A stretch of DNA of 64,000 nt from Skermanella stibiiresistens SB22 (lineage in GTDB: Bacteria; Pseudomonadota; Alphaproteobacteria; Azospirillales; Azospirillaceae), in contig NZ_AVFL01000007.1 of the NCBI RefSeq assembly GCF_000576635.1, positions 1-64,000 on the forward strand, written 5' to 3'. This document shows, piece by piece, positions 17,202 to 27,956 of this stretch. The position numbers were made by a program, and so were the translations under genes. Below the pieces are notes generated by a model. It was not told the origin of the DNA. It ran no database searches and saw only the letters and a list, made by a program, of their open reading frames with translations. Position 1 is the stretch's first letter. Every line of letters begins with the position of its first letter.

Positions 17202-17993
17202 TCACACCTTTCGGAAGATCGCGCCGGCCAGCCAGCCGGCCGCCACCGCGAAGATTATCGCCGAAATGCCGTAGAAAGTGGACTGTCTCACCGCGAACTC
17301 GAAGATCTCCGCGCTGAAACCGACCTTGCTGACCGCCAGCGGCGTCGTCTGCGCGCTGACCACGTCGCCGTCCCGGATCAGGTAGGCGGTGACGGTATAG
17401 GCTCCGGTCGGAACGTTGGCCGGAAAATAGACATTGGTGCGGAACAGCCGTTCGCCCAGGAACGCCACCTGCCCATGGGTCGTGTTGTAGAGGCCAAGCT
17501 CCTGCTTGTTGCGGATCAGGGCCTCGCGGAACTCGCGCACCGTGTCCGGCGCGGCGCGGCCCGGCGCCGCGGGCGGCAGGCGCAGGTGGGACAGGCCGAT
17601 CTCGTGCCGCGCCAGAACGGCGTCGCCGACGATCTGGTCCAGCGGGCGGTTGGTCGCCACGCTGTAGAAGCTGGGCGCCTGCTGGAATTCCAGGCTGGCG
17701 GCGTTGATCCAAATGCCGGCGATCCGCGACTTGCGCCGGACCATGACCTCACTCGGAGGCCCCTGGACGACGACCGCCACATCACCCGGCCCATCGGTGG
17801 CGCCGAACAGCACGACTTCGGTCCCGACGAAGCCGGTGTTGATCGCGATCAGGTGGTTCGACAGGTCGGCGACCAGCGACTGCGCCCAGGCGCTCCGCGC
17901 GAAGGCCGTCCCGGCCAGGACGGCGATCAGCAGGCACCCCGCGGCGAGCAGGGCGGCGGCGCGACGCGGCGGTCTGCCCGCGAGACCCCTCAC
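17202..17993 (-). CDS. TIGR02186-family membrane-anchored protein
   Basis: 263-residue alphaproteobacterial protein with an N-terminal signal/anchor (AAALLAAGCLLIAVLAGTAFARSAWAQ), a beta-rich periplasmic part (LVADLSNHLIAINTGFVGTEVVLFGA) and a C-terminal TM (FYGISAIIFAVAAGWLAGAIF). The family is unstudied but habitually sits beside TSUP-type transporters, exactly as here: its start overlaps the transporter stop by 4 bases. It may be an accessory subunit of that exporter. Confidence 0.85.
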   Translation of the reverse strand: MRGLAGRPPRRAAALLAAGCLLIAVLAGTAFARSAWAQSLVADLSNHLIAINTGFVGTEVVLFGATDGPGDVAVVVQGPPSEVMVRRKSRIAGIWINAASLEFQQAPSFYSVATNRPLDQIVGDAVLARHEIGLSHLRLPPAAPGRAAPDTVREFREALIRNKQELGLYNTTHGQVAFLGERLFRTNVYFPANVPTGAYTVTAYLIRDGDVVSAQTTPLAVSKVGFSAEIFEFAVRQSTFYGISAIIFAVAAGWLAGAIFRKV

Positions 17994-18907
17994 CGGTCCA
18001 CCGGGACCGTGATGGAGTAGAGATTGACCGGCGGCATCACGAGATCGACGGCGAGCCGCAGCGCCACCCCGACCACCAGCAGCGCCAGCAGGGCCCGCGC
18101 CTGCTCACCCCGCAGATAGCCGCTGGCCTTGGTGCCGAACTGGGCGCCGATCACGCCGCCGACCAGCAGCAGCAGCGCCAGCATGACGTCGACCGTGTGG
18201 TTGGCCGCCGCCTGGAGGAAGGTGGCGATGGCTGTGGTGAAGATGATCTGGAACAGCGAGGTGCCGGCGACCAGCGCGGTCGGCATGCCGAGCAGGTAGA
18301 TCATCGCCGGCACCAGCAGGAAGCCGCCGCCGATTCCCATGATCGCGACCATCAAGCCGCCGACGAAGCCGATGCCGCCTGGCAGCAGCGCGCTGATGTA
18401 AAGGCGCGAGCGATGGAACCGCATCTTGAACGGCAGCCCATGCAACCAGGTGTGCTTGTGCAGCTTGCGGCGGACGCCGGCCTTGCGGCCCCGGATCAGC
18501 GCGCCGACGCTCTCGATCAGCATCAACCCGCCGATGCCGCCCAGGAACAGCACATAGGAGAGGGCGATCACCAGATCGATTTGCCCCAGCCTTTGCAGGA
18601 TGCCGAAGATGAAGACGCCCAGCGCGGTGCCGGCGGCGCCGCCCACCAGCATGACGAGGCCTAGCTTGACGTCCACGTTCTTCCGCCGCCAATGGGCGAG
18701 CACCCCGGAGACGCTGGCCGCGACCAGCTGGTTGGCCTGGGTTCCGACCGCGATGGCCGGGGGCACGCCGATGAAGATCAGCAGCGGTGTCATCAGGAAA
18801 CCACCGCCGACACCGAACATGCCGGACAGGAATCCAACGACGCCGCCCATGATCAGGACGAGCAGCCCGTTGACTGACATTTCCGCGATGGGAAGGTAGA
18901 CTTGCAT
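17990..18907 (-). CDS. TSUP (TauE/SafE) family sulfite/sulfonate exporter-like permease
   Basis: 305-residue polytopic membrane protein with two homologous halves, each carrying the TSUP glycine motif: GVVGFLSGMFGVGGGFLMTPLL near the N-terminus and GLMVAIMGIGGGFLLVPAM in the second half. TSUP proteins move sulfite, sulfoacetate and other organosulfur anions out of the cell. It starts the leftward operon with TIGR02186 and UspA. The reading frame extends about 200 bases upstream over the divergent gene's promoter; the start at MQVYLPIAEM is chosen because the first TM begins soon after. Confidence 0.9.
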   Translation of the reverse strand: MQVYLPIAEMSVNGLLVLIMGGVVGFLSGMFGVGGGFLMTPLLIFIGVPPAIAVGTQANQLVAASVSGVLAHWRRKNVDVKLGLVMLVGGAAGTALGVFIFGILQRLGQIDLVIALSYVLFLGGIGGLMLIESVGALIRGRKAGVRRKLHKHTWLHGLPFKMRFHRSRLYISALLPGGIGFVGGLMVAIMGIGGGFLLVPAMIYLLGMPTALVAGTSLFQIIFTTAIATFLQAAANHTVDVMLALLLLVGGVIGAQFGTKASGYLRGEQARALLALLVVGVALRLAVDLVMPPVNLYSITVPVDR

Positions 18908-19023
18908 GGTCTGCGCGGGCGGGGGGAGGAGCCGGGAGCGGGCGCGTACCTTAACCTTCCCCAACCAGCCATCAAAGAGGTTTCGGGCCGTGGGAGGCTT
19001 TCGGACATGCGGGATACAGTCTC

Positions 19024-21186
19024 GTGACGCGGTGGGCCGCGGCCGCCGCCTTGATGGCCGTCTTGGCGGCCGAGAGCCCGACCGCGCGGGCGGCGGACTG
19101 GCCGCCACCGGTCCCGATCGGGCTCGACGCCTACCGGCAATGGGAACGCTGGCCCCGGCAGCGGATCGGCGTCCGGGCTCACATGCGCTCGACCTATGAC
19201 CGGGAGGGCGGCAACCGCACCGCCGACGCCTCGCATTTCCTCTACGGCGAGCGGCCGGACTTCAACGTGGCGCTTGATGTGCTGGGCCGGGGTGTCCTGT
19301 ATTTCGTCCGCACCAACCATTGGCACGGCAGCCCGTGGCACTACGAGATCGACGGAGTGGATCACGTCGTCCGCGAGTCCAGCACCGCCGATCCGGAGCA
19401 TCCCGTCGCCGGCTCCACCTTCGAACCGGCGGAGGTCTTTCCGCCGCCGCTGGCCTGGACCTGGTCGACCACCATGGGCGCCGACCTCAACTGGGTGCCG
19501 ATGCCGTTCGAGCGCTCGCTGCGGCTGGCCTATGGGCGGACCCATTACGGCACCGGCTACTACATTTTCCACCAGTTCGCGGAAGACACACCCCTGACGT
19601 CGAAGCTCCGGTCCTTCGACTTCGGCGTGGCTCCCGACCCGGCGGTGCTGGACTTGATCGGGCGGTCGGGCACCGATATCGCGCCGGTCGGCATCGCGAC
19701 CGCCGCCGCCAATCCAACGCTCGAGGCTGGAAAGCCGCTGACGCTGTTCCGGCTCGACGGGCCGGCGACCGTGCGGGCGCTCAAGCTGACGGTGCCGCGC
19801 GACCGCGCGAGGGAGCTTTCCGGCGCCCGGCTGAGGGTGACCTGGGACGGCAGGAGCGAGCCTTCGGTCGACGCGCCGCTGGCGCTGTTCTTCGGGGCGG
19901 GACTGCTCCATAACCGGACCGGTGCGGAGTATCTGGTCAAGGCGTTCCCGGTCGGCATCCGCTACGCGGGCGATCTGGTCCATCTTGACTGCTACTTCCC
20001 GATGCCGTTCTTCCGCGGCGCCACGGTCGAGCTGGTGCCCCCCGATGGCTTGGACAGTCCCGTGACGGTACGGGCGGAGATCCGGCACGAGCCGTTCCGG
20101 GACAAGCCATCGAGTGTCGGGTATTTCCACGCCACATACCGCGACCACGGCGGCGGCCAGCCGGGCAAGGACCACGTCCTGCTCGACACGCGCGGGATCG
20201 AGGGCTCGGCCGTTTGGTCCGGCTCCTTCGTCGGCACCTCGTTCACCTTCACCGACCGGGGCGAGTTGGGCACGCTGGAGGGCGACCCCAGGTTCTTCCT
20301 CGACGATGCCAAGTCGCCGCAAGCCCACGGGACGGGCACCGAGGAATGGGGCGGTGGGGGGGATTATTGGGGCGGGCGCACCATGACCCTGCCCTTCGCC
20401 GGCCATCCGATCGGCGCGCCAACCCCGGCGGAGGCGCGGGAGCCGGACGATCTGGTCCACTCCGCCTACCGGTTCCTGCTGGCCGACCTGTTCCCGTTCG
20501 GCCGCAACGCCCGCATCCAGCTCGAGCATGGCGGGACCAACGACTTGGCCGAGCGCTACCGCACGGTGACCTATTGGTACGGCCTACCGGCGGCGTCGCT
20601 GGTCAGGACCGACGTGCTGGAAATCGGCGACGAGCGGTCGGAGCGGGCGCATGGCTACGTCTCGCCCGACGCCACGGCGCCCCAAGCCGTGACCTCGCGC
20701 CGCGAGGGACTGACCGACGACGCGCCGGAGACGCGGATGGCCCGCCAAACGCGCGGGACCTCGGAGTTCACGCTGGAGGTCGATCCCAGAAACCATGGCG
20801 TGATGCTGCGCCGGACACTGGACCGCGCCCCGCCCAACCAGCGCGCCGCCGTCTCGGTCGCGGACGGCGACGCGGCGGAGCCGGTGTGGGAACCGGCCGG
20901 CACCTGGTACCTCGCGGGGTCCAACACGGCCTACCACAGCTTTCCACCGGGCGAGCTCGACCCGCCGGCGCCGGTCATCGTGACCGCCGACCGGCGTCTG
21001 GCCGAGGACGAGTTCATCCTGCCGTCCCGCCTGACCCGGGGACGCTCGAAGATCCGGGTCCGCGTCGCGTTCGAGCCGATCGACCGATCCCTGCTTCCGG
21101 GACTGGCCACGGCGCCATCGGCTTGGTCGGAGATCGCCTATGAGGCCCATGGCTGGGTCGAACCCGGTTTCGACGCGTCCCGCTGA
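19024..21186 (+). CDS. secreted DUF2961 / GH172-type protein
   Basis: 720-residue exported protein beginning with GTG; the signal peptide ends near AESPTARAADW. It belongs to the DUF2961 family: the diagnostic GTGTEEWGGGGDYWGG-type motif lies at about residue 438, and YGERPDFNVALDVLGRGVLYFVRTNHWHGSPWHY near residue 75 matches the first half. DUF2961 is now family GH172, whose characterised members act on fructofuranosides or D-arabinofuranosides and form double jelly rolls. The usual motif is GTGTEDYF; here EE replaces ED, so the catalytic acids need checking. No sugar transporter or glycoside operon adjoins it. Confidence 0.78.
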   Translation: MTRWAAAAALMAVLAAESPTARAADWPPPVPIGLDAYRQWERWPRQRIGVRAHMRSTYDREGGNRTADASHFLYGERPDFNVALDVLGRGVLYFVRTNHWHGSPWHYEIDGVDHVVRESSTADPEHPVAGSTFEPAEVFPPPLAWTWSTTMGADLNWVPMPFERSLRLAYGRTHYGTGYYIFHQFAEDTPLTSKLRSFDFGVAPDPAVLDLIGRSGTDIAPVGIATAAANPTLEAGKPLTLFRLDGPATVRALKLTVPRDRARELSGARLRVTWDGRSEPSVDAPLALFFGAGLLHNRTGAEYLVKAFPVGIRYAGDLVHLDCYFPMPFFRGATVELVPPDGLDSPVTVRAEIRHEPFRDKPSSVGYFHATYRDHGGGQPGKDHVLLDTRGIEGSAVWSGSFVGTSFTFTDRGELGTLEGDPRFFLDDAKSPQAHGTGTEEWGGGGDYWGGRTMTLPFAGHPIGAPTPAEAREPDDLVHSAYRFLLADLFPFGRNARIQLEHGGTNDLAERYRTVTYWYGLPAASLVRTDVLEIGDERSERAHGYVSPDATAPQAVTSRREGLTDDAPETRMARQTRGTSEFTLEVDPRNHGVMLRRTLDRAPPNQRAAVSVADGDAAEPVWEPAGTWYLAGSNTAYHSFPPGELDPPAPVIVTADRRLAEDEFILPSRLTRGRSKIRVRVAFEPIDRSLLPGLATAPSAWSEIAYEAHGWVEPGFDASR

Positions 21187-21308
21187 AAGAGGCAAGGCGA
21201 CGGCGCCTGGCCGGTCTCTTCGGCGCCCTTTCCCGGAGGCGTCAAAACGGCTAGACCCGCCCCGTCCCGAGTCCCGCGCACTGAATCCCAATCCGTGAGT
21301 TTTCCCCC

Positions 21309-22859
21309 GTGAGCTTCGCGAGAGCCATCGCCACCGTCGGCGGATTGACGATGCTCAGCCGGGTCGCGGGGTTCGCCCGCGATATCCTGACCGCCGCCAT
21401 CCTGGGGGCGGGGCCGGTCGCCGACGCCTTCTTCGTGGCGCTGAAGCTGCCCAACTTCTTCCGCCGCCTATTCGCGGAGGGCGCCTTCTCCGTCTCGTTC
21501 GTGCCGATGTTCTCGGCTGAACTGGAGCGGAATGGCCGGGCCGCCGCCGTGGCTTTCGCGGAGGAGGCGCTGGCGATCATGCTGACGGTGCTGCTGCCCT
21601 TCGTGATCGTCATGGTCGCGGCGATGCCGTGGCTGATGCATGGGCTGGCGCCCGGCTTCGGCGACGATCCGGCCAAGTTCGCGCTGGCGGTCGATTACGC
21701 CCGCATGACCTTCCCCTATCTGCTCCTGGTCTCGCTGGTGGCCCTGTTGGGCGGGGTGCTGAACTCGCTGGAGCGCTTCGGGCCCTTCGCGGCGGCGCCG
21801 ATCGCCTTCAACCTGACCCTGATAGCGGCGCTGTTGCTGTCGCGCGGATCGGGGCTGTCGGCCGGATACTCCATGTCGCAGGCGGTGACCCTCGCCGGCG
21901 TCGTCCAACTGCTGTGGCTGGCGGCGGCCTGCAAGGCGGCGGGAGTGACCCTGCGGCTGCCGAGGCCGCGCCTGACGCTCCGGGTCAAGCGGCTGTTCGT
22001 ACTGATGACGCCGGGCGCCATCGGCACCGGCGTCATGCAGATTAACCTGTTCGTCGACATCGTGCTGGCGTCTCTGCTGCCGTCGGGCGCCGTGTCCTTC
22101 CTCTACTACGCCGACCGATTGAACCAGCTGCCGCTGGGCGTGATCGGGATCGCGATCGGGACCGCGCTGCTGCCGGTATTGTCGCGCCATGTCGCCGCCC
22201 GCGACGACGACGCCGTGCGGCATTTCATGAGCCGCGCGTTGGAGTTCTCGCTGGCGCTGGGCCTGCCGGCGGCCGTCGCCCTGGTGGTGGTGGCGCGGCC
22301 GATCATCCACGTGCTGTTCGAACGCGGCGCGTTCGGCCCGACCGAGACCACCGCCACCGCCTGGGCCTTGGCCGCCTACGCCATCGGCATCCCTGCCTAT
22401 GTCATCGTCAAGGTGTTGAACGCCGCCTTCTTCGCCCGCCACGACACTTCGGCACCCGTCAGGGTCGCCATCGTGGTCGCCTTCGCCAACGCGGGCCTCG
22501 GGTTGGCGCTGATCGGACCGATGGGCCACATCGGCATCGCCCTTGCGACCGGCGTCACCGCTTGGCTGAACGCCGCGATGCTGGGCTGGAAACTGCACCG
22601 GCGCGGTCATTTCGATATCGACGAACGGTTGCGCAATCGGGCGCCGCGCCTCGTCGCCGCCGGGCTGATCATGGGCGCCGCCTTGGCCGCCGCCGCCTGG
22701 GCGCTGGAGCCGTGGCTGGCGGGAGGAGGCTCCGTCAGGGCCTTGGCGCTGGCGGCGCTGGTCGGCATCGGCTCCGTCGTGTACTTCGCCGCGGCGCAAG
22801 CGCTTGGCGGCATGCGGATCGAGGACATCGGCGGGCTGCTGAAGCGCGCTCCGGCGTAG
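21309..22859 (+). CDS. murJ: lipid II flippase MurJ (MviN family)
   Basis: 516-residue polytopic membrane protein that flips lipid II to the periplasm for peptidoglycan synthesis. Hallmarks: FARAIATVGGLTMLSRVAGFARDILTAAILGAG at the N-terminus, FFVALKLPNFFRRLFAEGAFSVSFVPMFS, and YYADRLNQLPLGVIGIAIGTALLPVLSRH in the centre. Length and about 14 hydrophobic segments match the family. The start is GTG. It is a single gene here, and no glnD precedes it in the window. Confidence 0.95.
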   Translation: MSFARAIATVGGLTMLSRVAGFARDILTAAILGAGPVADAFFVALKLPNFFRRLFAEGAFSVSFVPMFSAELERNGRAAAVAFAEEALAIMLTVLLPFVIVMVAAMPWLMHGLAPGFGDDPAKFALAVDYARMTFPYLLLVSLVALLGGVLNSLERFGPFAAAPIAFNLTLIAALLLSRGSGLSAGYSMSQAVTLAGVVQLLWLAAACKAAGVTLRLPRPRLTLRVKRLFVLMTPGAIGTGVMQINLFVDIVLASLLPSGAVSFLYYADRLNQLPLGVIGIAIGTALLPVLSRHVAARDDDAVRHFMSRALEFSLALGLPAAVALVVVARPIIHVLFERGAFGPTETTATAWALAAYAIGIPAYVIVKVLNAAFFARHDTSAPVRVAIVVAFANAGLGLALIGPMGHIGIALATGVTAWLNAAMLGWKLHRRGHFDIDERLRNRAPRLVAAGLIMGAALAAAAWALEPWLAGGGSVRALALAALVGIGSVVYFAAAQALGGMRIEDIGGLLKRAPA

Positions 22860-23005
22860 ACCGAAAGCCGCATTCACACCTGGCTCAGGCTTCGATCGGT
22901 CGCGTCACCCCTCCCTCGGATCCTGGGCTTTCGCGTACCGCGGGCCCTCCAATGTTCGAATCCAGACTGCCCGATCATGCCACCTCATATTTCAATCCAG
23001 AGCGC

Positions 23006-23034
23006 TTGACAGACCCGGTTCCGCCCACCATTAT
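23006..23034 (+). promoter_or_regulatory. predicted promoter of tRNA-Ala
   Basis: Consensus TTGACA (23006-23011), 17-bp spacer, CATTAT (23029-23034; 4 of 6 to consensus). The inferred start is about 40 bases before the tRNA. Confidence 0.7.
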
Positions 23035-23079
23035 CCGGCCCACTCCACCGCCAACACGGGCGGCGCGGGGTTGAAGTGT

Positions 23080-23155
23080 GGGGCCGTAGCTCAGCTGGGA
23101 GAGCGACGCGTTCGCAATGCGTAGGTCGGGAGTTCGATCCTCCTCGGCTCCACCA
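23080..23155 (+). tRNA. tRNA-Ala (anticodon CGC)
   Basis: 76-nt cloverleaf including the encoded CCA. Acceptor arms GGGGCCG / CGGCTCC pair over 7 bp, with G3-U70, the alanine identity pair. D arm GCTC...GAGC, anticodon arm ACGCG-TTCGCAA-TGCGT giving CGC, T arm GGGAG-TTCGATC-CTCCT. It reads GCG alanine codons, which are frequent at this GC content. Confidence 0.98.
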
Positions 23156-23202
23156 ACTTCCCCCAGACACAATCCCCAAACTATCTTCGAACGAACCGTC
23201 CA

Positions 23203-23694
23203 TCACTCCTGGCCGCTATCGGCCACCTCGATCGATGGGTCCGACACGACGACGCGAAAGAGGTTTCCGTCATTGCTCTTGCTGTCGCCAGCGGAGCCGC
23301 GCGTCGCCTGAAACCGGATCAGGCGCTTGTGGACGGGCTGGCCCCGCCACTGGTCGTAGACCCATATCCCCTCGGCGGTCTGGGAAAGGTAAATCGCGGC
23401 GTGGTTACCGGGACGCGACGTGTAGGTGCCATCCGCCTCGAAGGTCGCGATCACGGTTCCGGGCGGGATCGAATGGTTGCCCCGGACCTGGGCGCCCGCC
23501 CGCCAGTCGGCCGTGAGGGGGGCCGAGGTCACGGTCTGGATGAACCTGACGCATTGGCCATTGGCGACCACCCGCCCCACCAGTTTCTCGGGGTACACGG
23601 CCCGGAAGGTCTGACTGGCCATGGCCTGCGTGGCGAGGCAACAGGACAAGGCGCAGACCATCAGGGCGGCGCGGGTGATGCTCGAAGCCGGCAT
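23203..23694 (-). CDS. BPSL0067-like exported protein (possible Cys/His hydrolase fold)
   Basis: 163-residue protein with a signal peptide (AALMVCALSCCLATQAMA). GGAG stands 8 bases before the chosen ATG. The mature part carries VVANGQCVRFIQ and, 70 residues on, NHAAIYLSQTAEGIWVYDQW, the Cys and His signature of BPSL0067-family proteins, an NlpC/P60- or CHAP-like group. Peptidoglycan or amide hydrolysis is thus possible but unproven. It is convergent with the tRNA and isolated. Confidence 0.7.
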   Translation of the reverse strand: MPASSITRAALMVCALSCCLATQAMASQTFRAVYPEKLVGRVVANGQCVRFIQTVTSAPLTADWRAGAQVRGNHSIPPGTVIATFEADGTYTSRPGNHAAIYLSQTAEGIWVYDQWRGQPVHKRLIRFQATRGSAGDSKSNDGNLFRVVVSDPSIEVADSGQE

Positions 23695-24125
23695 GGGCGG
23701 TTCTCCGTTCCCGTGTCGGACCGCTTGACCAGAGGCATCGTGGATCAAGCGGCACCAAAACGACAATCAAGTTTGAATTTTTGAGAGCCAAGACTCTGTG
23801 TTCGGCTCAATCCTGACAGGCGAAAACGCGATCAGCCTGTATTAGTAATGAGACTTCCATATCCCTCCCATTTGGATTTCCCGATAAAGGGGTAATTTGA
23901 CTGGCGGGTTTACCTTTTGATCGTCGTGGTACTTTCACGGCTTGAGACCAGCACTCAAACTTTGGGCAAACAAATCTGGCTCGATCCTGTTCCAGCGAAG
24001 CATCGCGCGACGGGAGATGCGGATTTCAGGATGGCGCCCCCATCTGATATCTCTTGGTCCAGCCAAGTGAGTCGGCGGGACCGAGAGTTCCCGCCCCAAG
24101 GGTCGAACCGAAAGTCACCGAGACC
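23695..24125. other. 431-bp intergenic region, relatively AT-rich
   Basis: Between two divergent genes. The GC content drops around 23765-23990, and no ORF there looks real. A TTGACT lies at about 23896, without a good -10, and a short inverted repeat TTGAG/CTCAA lies near 23942-23960. Probably the control region of both genes; no known RNA structure recognised. Confidence 0.5.
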
Positions 24126-25423
<1,298 letters not shown>

Positions 25424-25427
<4 letters not shown>

Positions 25428-27667
25428 GCGGCGGCGTCACGGCGGAACTGGTGCTGGTCGGCGGCGGGCACTCGCATGTCCAGGTGCTGAGGAGCTTCGG
25501 CATGCGGCCGATGCCGGGTGTGCGGGTCACGCTGGTGACCCGGGATGTGGAGACGCCCTATTCCGGCATGCTGCCGGGTTTCATCGCCGGCCATTACGAC
25601 CATGACGCCTGCCATATCGACCTGATGAGGCTGGCGGGTTTCGCCGGCGCGCGGCTGATCCACACCGAGGCCAACGGCATCGACCGGACGAACCGCGGGG
25701 TCCTGCTCCGCGACCGGCCATCCCTGCGCTACGACGTGCTGTCGCTCGACATCGGATCGACGCCCAGGGCCCACGACGTTCCGGGCGCCGCCGAGCACGC
25801 CACGGCGGTCAAGCCGGTCGACAAGCTGGCCGGCCGCTGGGACGCGCTGGTCGGCCGGGTCCTGGCGTCGGAGCGGGCGCTCGACATCGTGGTGGTCGGC
25901 GGCGGCGCCGCAGGCGTCGAGTTGGCGCTCGGGATCGACCATCGGCTGAGGACGCTGATGGAGGCGGAGGGCAAACCCGGGCTTAGGCCGCGCGTGACCT
26001 TGGTGACCCGAGGCGAGTTGCTGGCCCATGACAGCGACCGCGTGCGCTCCCGCTTCGTCCGTGTCCTGGCGGAGCGGAACGTCGCCGTCCTGGACCACGC
26101 CGAGGTGGTCCGGATGGAGGCGGGCGCCGTGATCCTCGCCGACGGCCGCCGCGTCCCGTTCGACGAGGCGCTGTGGGCGGTCCAGGCCGGGGCGGCGCCC
26201 TGGCTGCGCGAAACCGGGCTGACGCTGGACGAGCGCGGCTTCGTCGCGGTCGAGCCGACCTTGCGCTCGGTCAATGACGAGCGTGTCTTCGCGGCGGGCG
26301 ATGTCGCCGCCGTGCTGGCCCACCCGCGGGAGAAGGCGGGCGTCTTCGCGGTCCGCCAGGGGCCGCCCCTGACCGCCAACCTGCGCCGCGCGCTGGCGGG
26401 CCAGCCGCTGATCCCGTTCGAGCCGCAGCGCGACTACCTGAAGCTGATCACCACCGGCGACCGCTACGCCGTCGCGTCGCGTGGCGGTTGGTCGGCGGAG
26501 GGGCGCTGGGCCTGGACCCTGAAGGACTGGATCGACCGGCGCTTCATGGCGAGGTTCCAGGATGTCCCGGCGATGGCTCGCCGTCCTATGGCCCCGGAGA
26601 CGACGGACCTGGAGCCGCGCTGCGCCGGATGTGGCGCCAAGGTCCCGTCCGATGTCCTGCGCCGCGCGCTCCGCCGACTGGATGCTGCGGAGGCCGACGG
26701 CACCGACGACGCGGCGGTGACCGAGCCGCCGCCGCAGGACCGGCTGATGGTCCAGACCGTCGATTTCTTCCGCGCCTTCACCAGCGACCCTTATCTGTTC
26801 GGCCGGATATCCGCCAACCACGCGCTGGGCGACATCCACGCCATGGGAGCGGAGCCGCTGACCGCCCTCGCCATCGCCTGCGTGCCGCCCGGCCGCTCCG
26901 ACATCGTCGAGGACGACCTGTTCCAGATGCTCAAGGGCGGTCTGGACGTGCTGCGCGACGCGGGCGCCCAACTGGTCGGCGGCCACAGCGCCGAGGCCGG
27001 GGAACTCGCGTTGGGCTTCACGCTGACCGGATCGGTCGCGCGCGGCCACGTCTCGCGCAAGGGGGGATTGCGGACGGGTGACGCGCTGGTCCTGACCAAG
27101 CCACTCGGCACCGGCGTGCTGTTGGCCGCGGCGATGCGCGGCAAGGCGCGGGCGCGCTGGATCGCGGCGGCCTTGCGGGTGATGGACCAGCCGGCTGGTC
27201 CCGCCGCCCGCTGTTTGGCGGAGCATGGGGCGACCGGCGTCACCGACGTCACCGGTTTCGGTCTGTTCGGGCACCTCACCGAGATGATGGTGGCGTCCGG
27301 CGTCGGCGTCAGGCTCGACCCCGGTGCCGTTCCGGTCCTGGACGGCGCCGCCCGGATGCTGGATTCCGGCATCCGGAGCACCCTGCACACCGGTAACGCG
27401 GCGGCCGGCCGGTTCGCCGACGGACCCGTGCCGGACCTGCTGTTCGATCCACAGACGGCCGGCGGGCTGCTCGCGGGCGTGCCCGCGGACCGGGCGGCGG
27501 CTTGCGTGGCGGCGCTTCAGCGGCTTGGCTACGTCGATGCCGCCGTGATCGGCTTGGTGAAAAGGGCTTGGGATGGCGAACCTCGCGTCACGCTGGGGAA
27601 CCTCCCGATGCTGGAGGGGGTTACCCAAGCGCCCGTCCCACGGGAGCCGGCACCCACAACCACGTGA
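25424..27667 (+). CDS. selD: fused FAD-dependent NADH-dehydrogenase-like oxidoreductase / selenide, water dikinase
   Basis: 747-residue two-domain protein. Residues 1-390: an NDH-2-like flavoprotein with FAD motif ELVLVGGGHSHVQVL (8-22), NADH motif DIVVVGGGAAGVELA (154-168) and ATG motif RVFAAGDVAAV (287-297), as in the Nterm_to_SelD family. Residues 395-740: SelD, which makes selenophosphate from selenide and ATP. Its catalytic Cys403 and Lys406 lie in CAGCGAK; the usual Cys at the Sec/Cys site is kept, so SelD itself is not a selenoprotein. DFFRAFTSDPYLFGRISANHALGDIHAMGA and VTDVTGFGLFGHL are standard SelD motifs. The N-terminal domain may reduce a selenium precursor. It lies just upstream of a selenoprotein formate dehydrogenase, its probable client. 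Confidence 0.93.
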
Positions 27668-27683
27668 ACTGACGCCCAAACCC

Positions 27684-27956
27684 ATGAAGCCCACGCTCAA
27701 GACCATGACCGGCGTCATCACGATCGTCCAGGAAGGGCGTTTTCGGATGGAACAGGAGGACGGACAGCCGATCCTTCTCGTGCTGGCTCCCTCCGCGCCG
27801 ATCGAGCCGCAGGACCTGCCAGGGCTCAAACGCGCGCGAGCGCGGGTGACGGTCGCCTATGAGGACTCCGCGACCCTGGTCGCCGGCGTCGTTCACGATA
27901 TATGGCTCGCTGAAGACAGTGAGTTATCAAAAGACCGTGAGTTGAGGGCATCTTGA
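27684..27956 (+). CDS. small conserved protein of the selD-fdh operon, unknown function
   Basis: 90-residue protein without membrane segments or cysteines. It contains MTGVITIVQEGRFRMEQEDGQPILLVLAP and a compact beta-rich core (ARVTVAYEDSATLVAGVVHDIWL), suggesting a small OB-like or barrel domain. Starts at 27684 and 27705 are both possible. The gene starts 16 bases after the SelD-fusion stop, and its stop overlaps the fdhA start (TGATG), so translation is coupled. Its position suggests a role in formate dehydrogenase assembly or selenium insertion; this is inference. Confidence 0.7.
   Translation: MKPTLKTMTGVITIVQEGRFRMEQEDGQPILLVLAPSAPIEPQDLPGLKRARARVTVAYEDSATLVAGVVHDIWLAEDSELSKDRELRAS

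Noticed and set aside
23071-23080. TTGAAGTGTG before the tRNA shared with the 5480 repeat
   Set aside because: Only 9 bases match and only one arm; likely coincidence, the tRNA has its own promoter.
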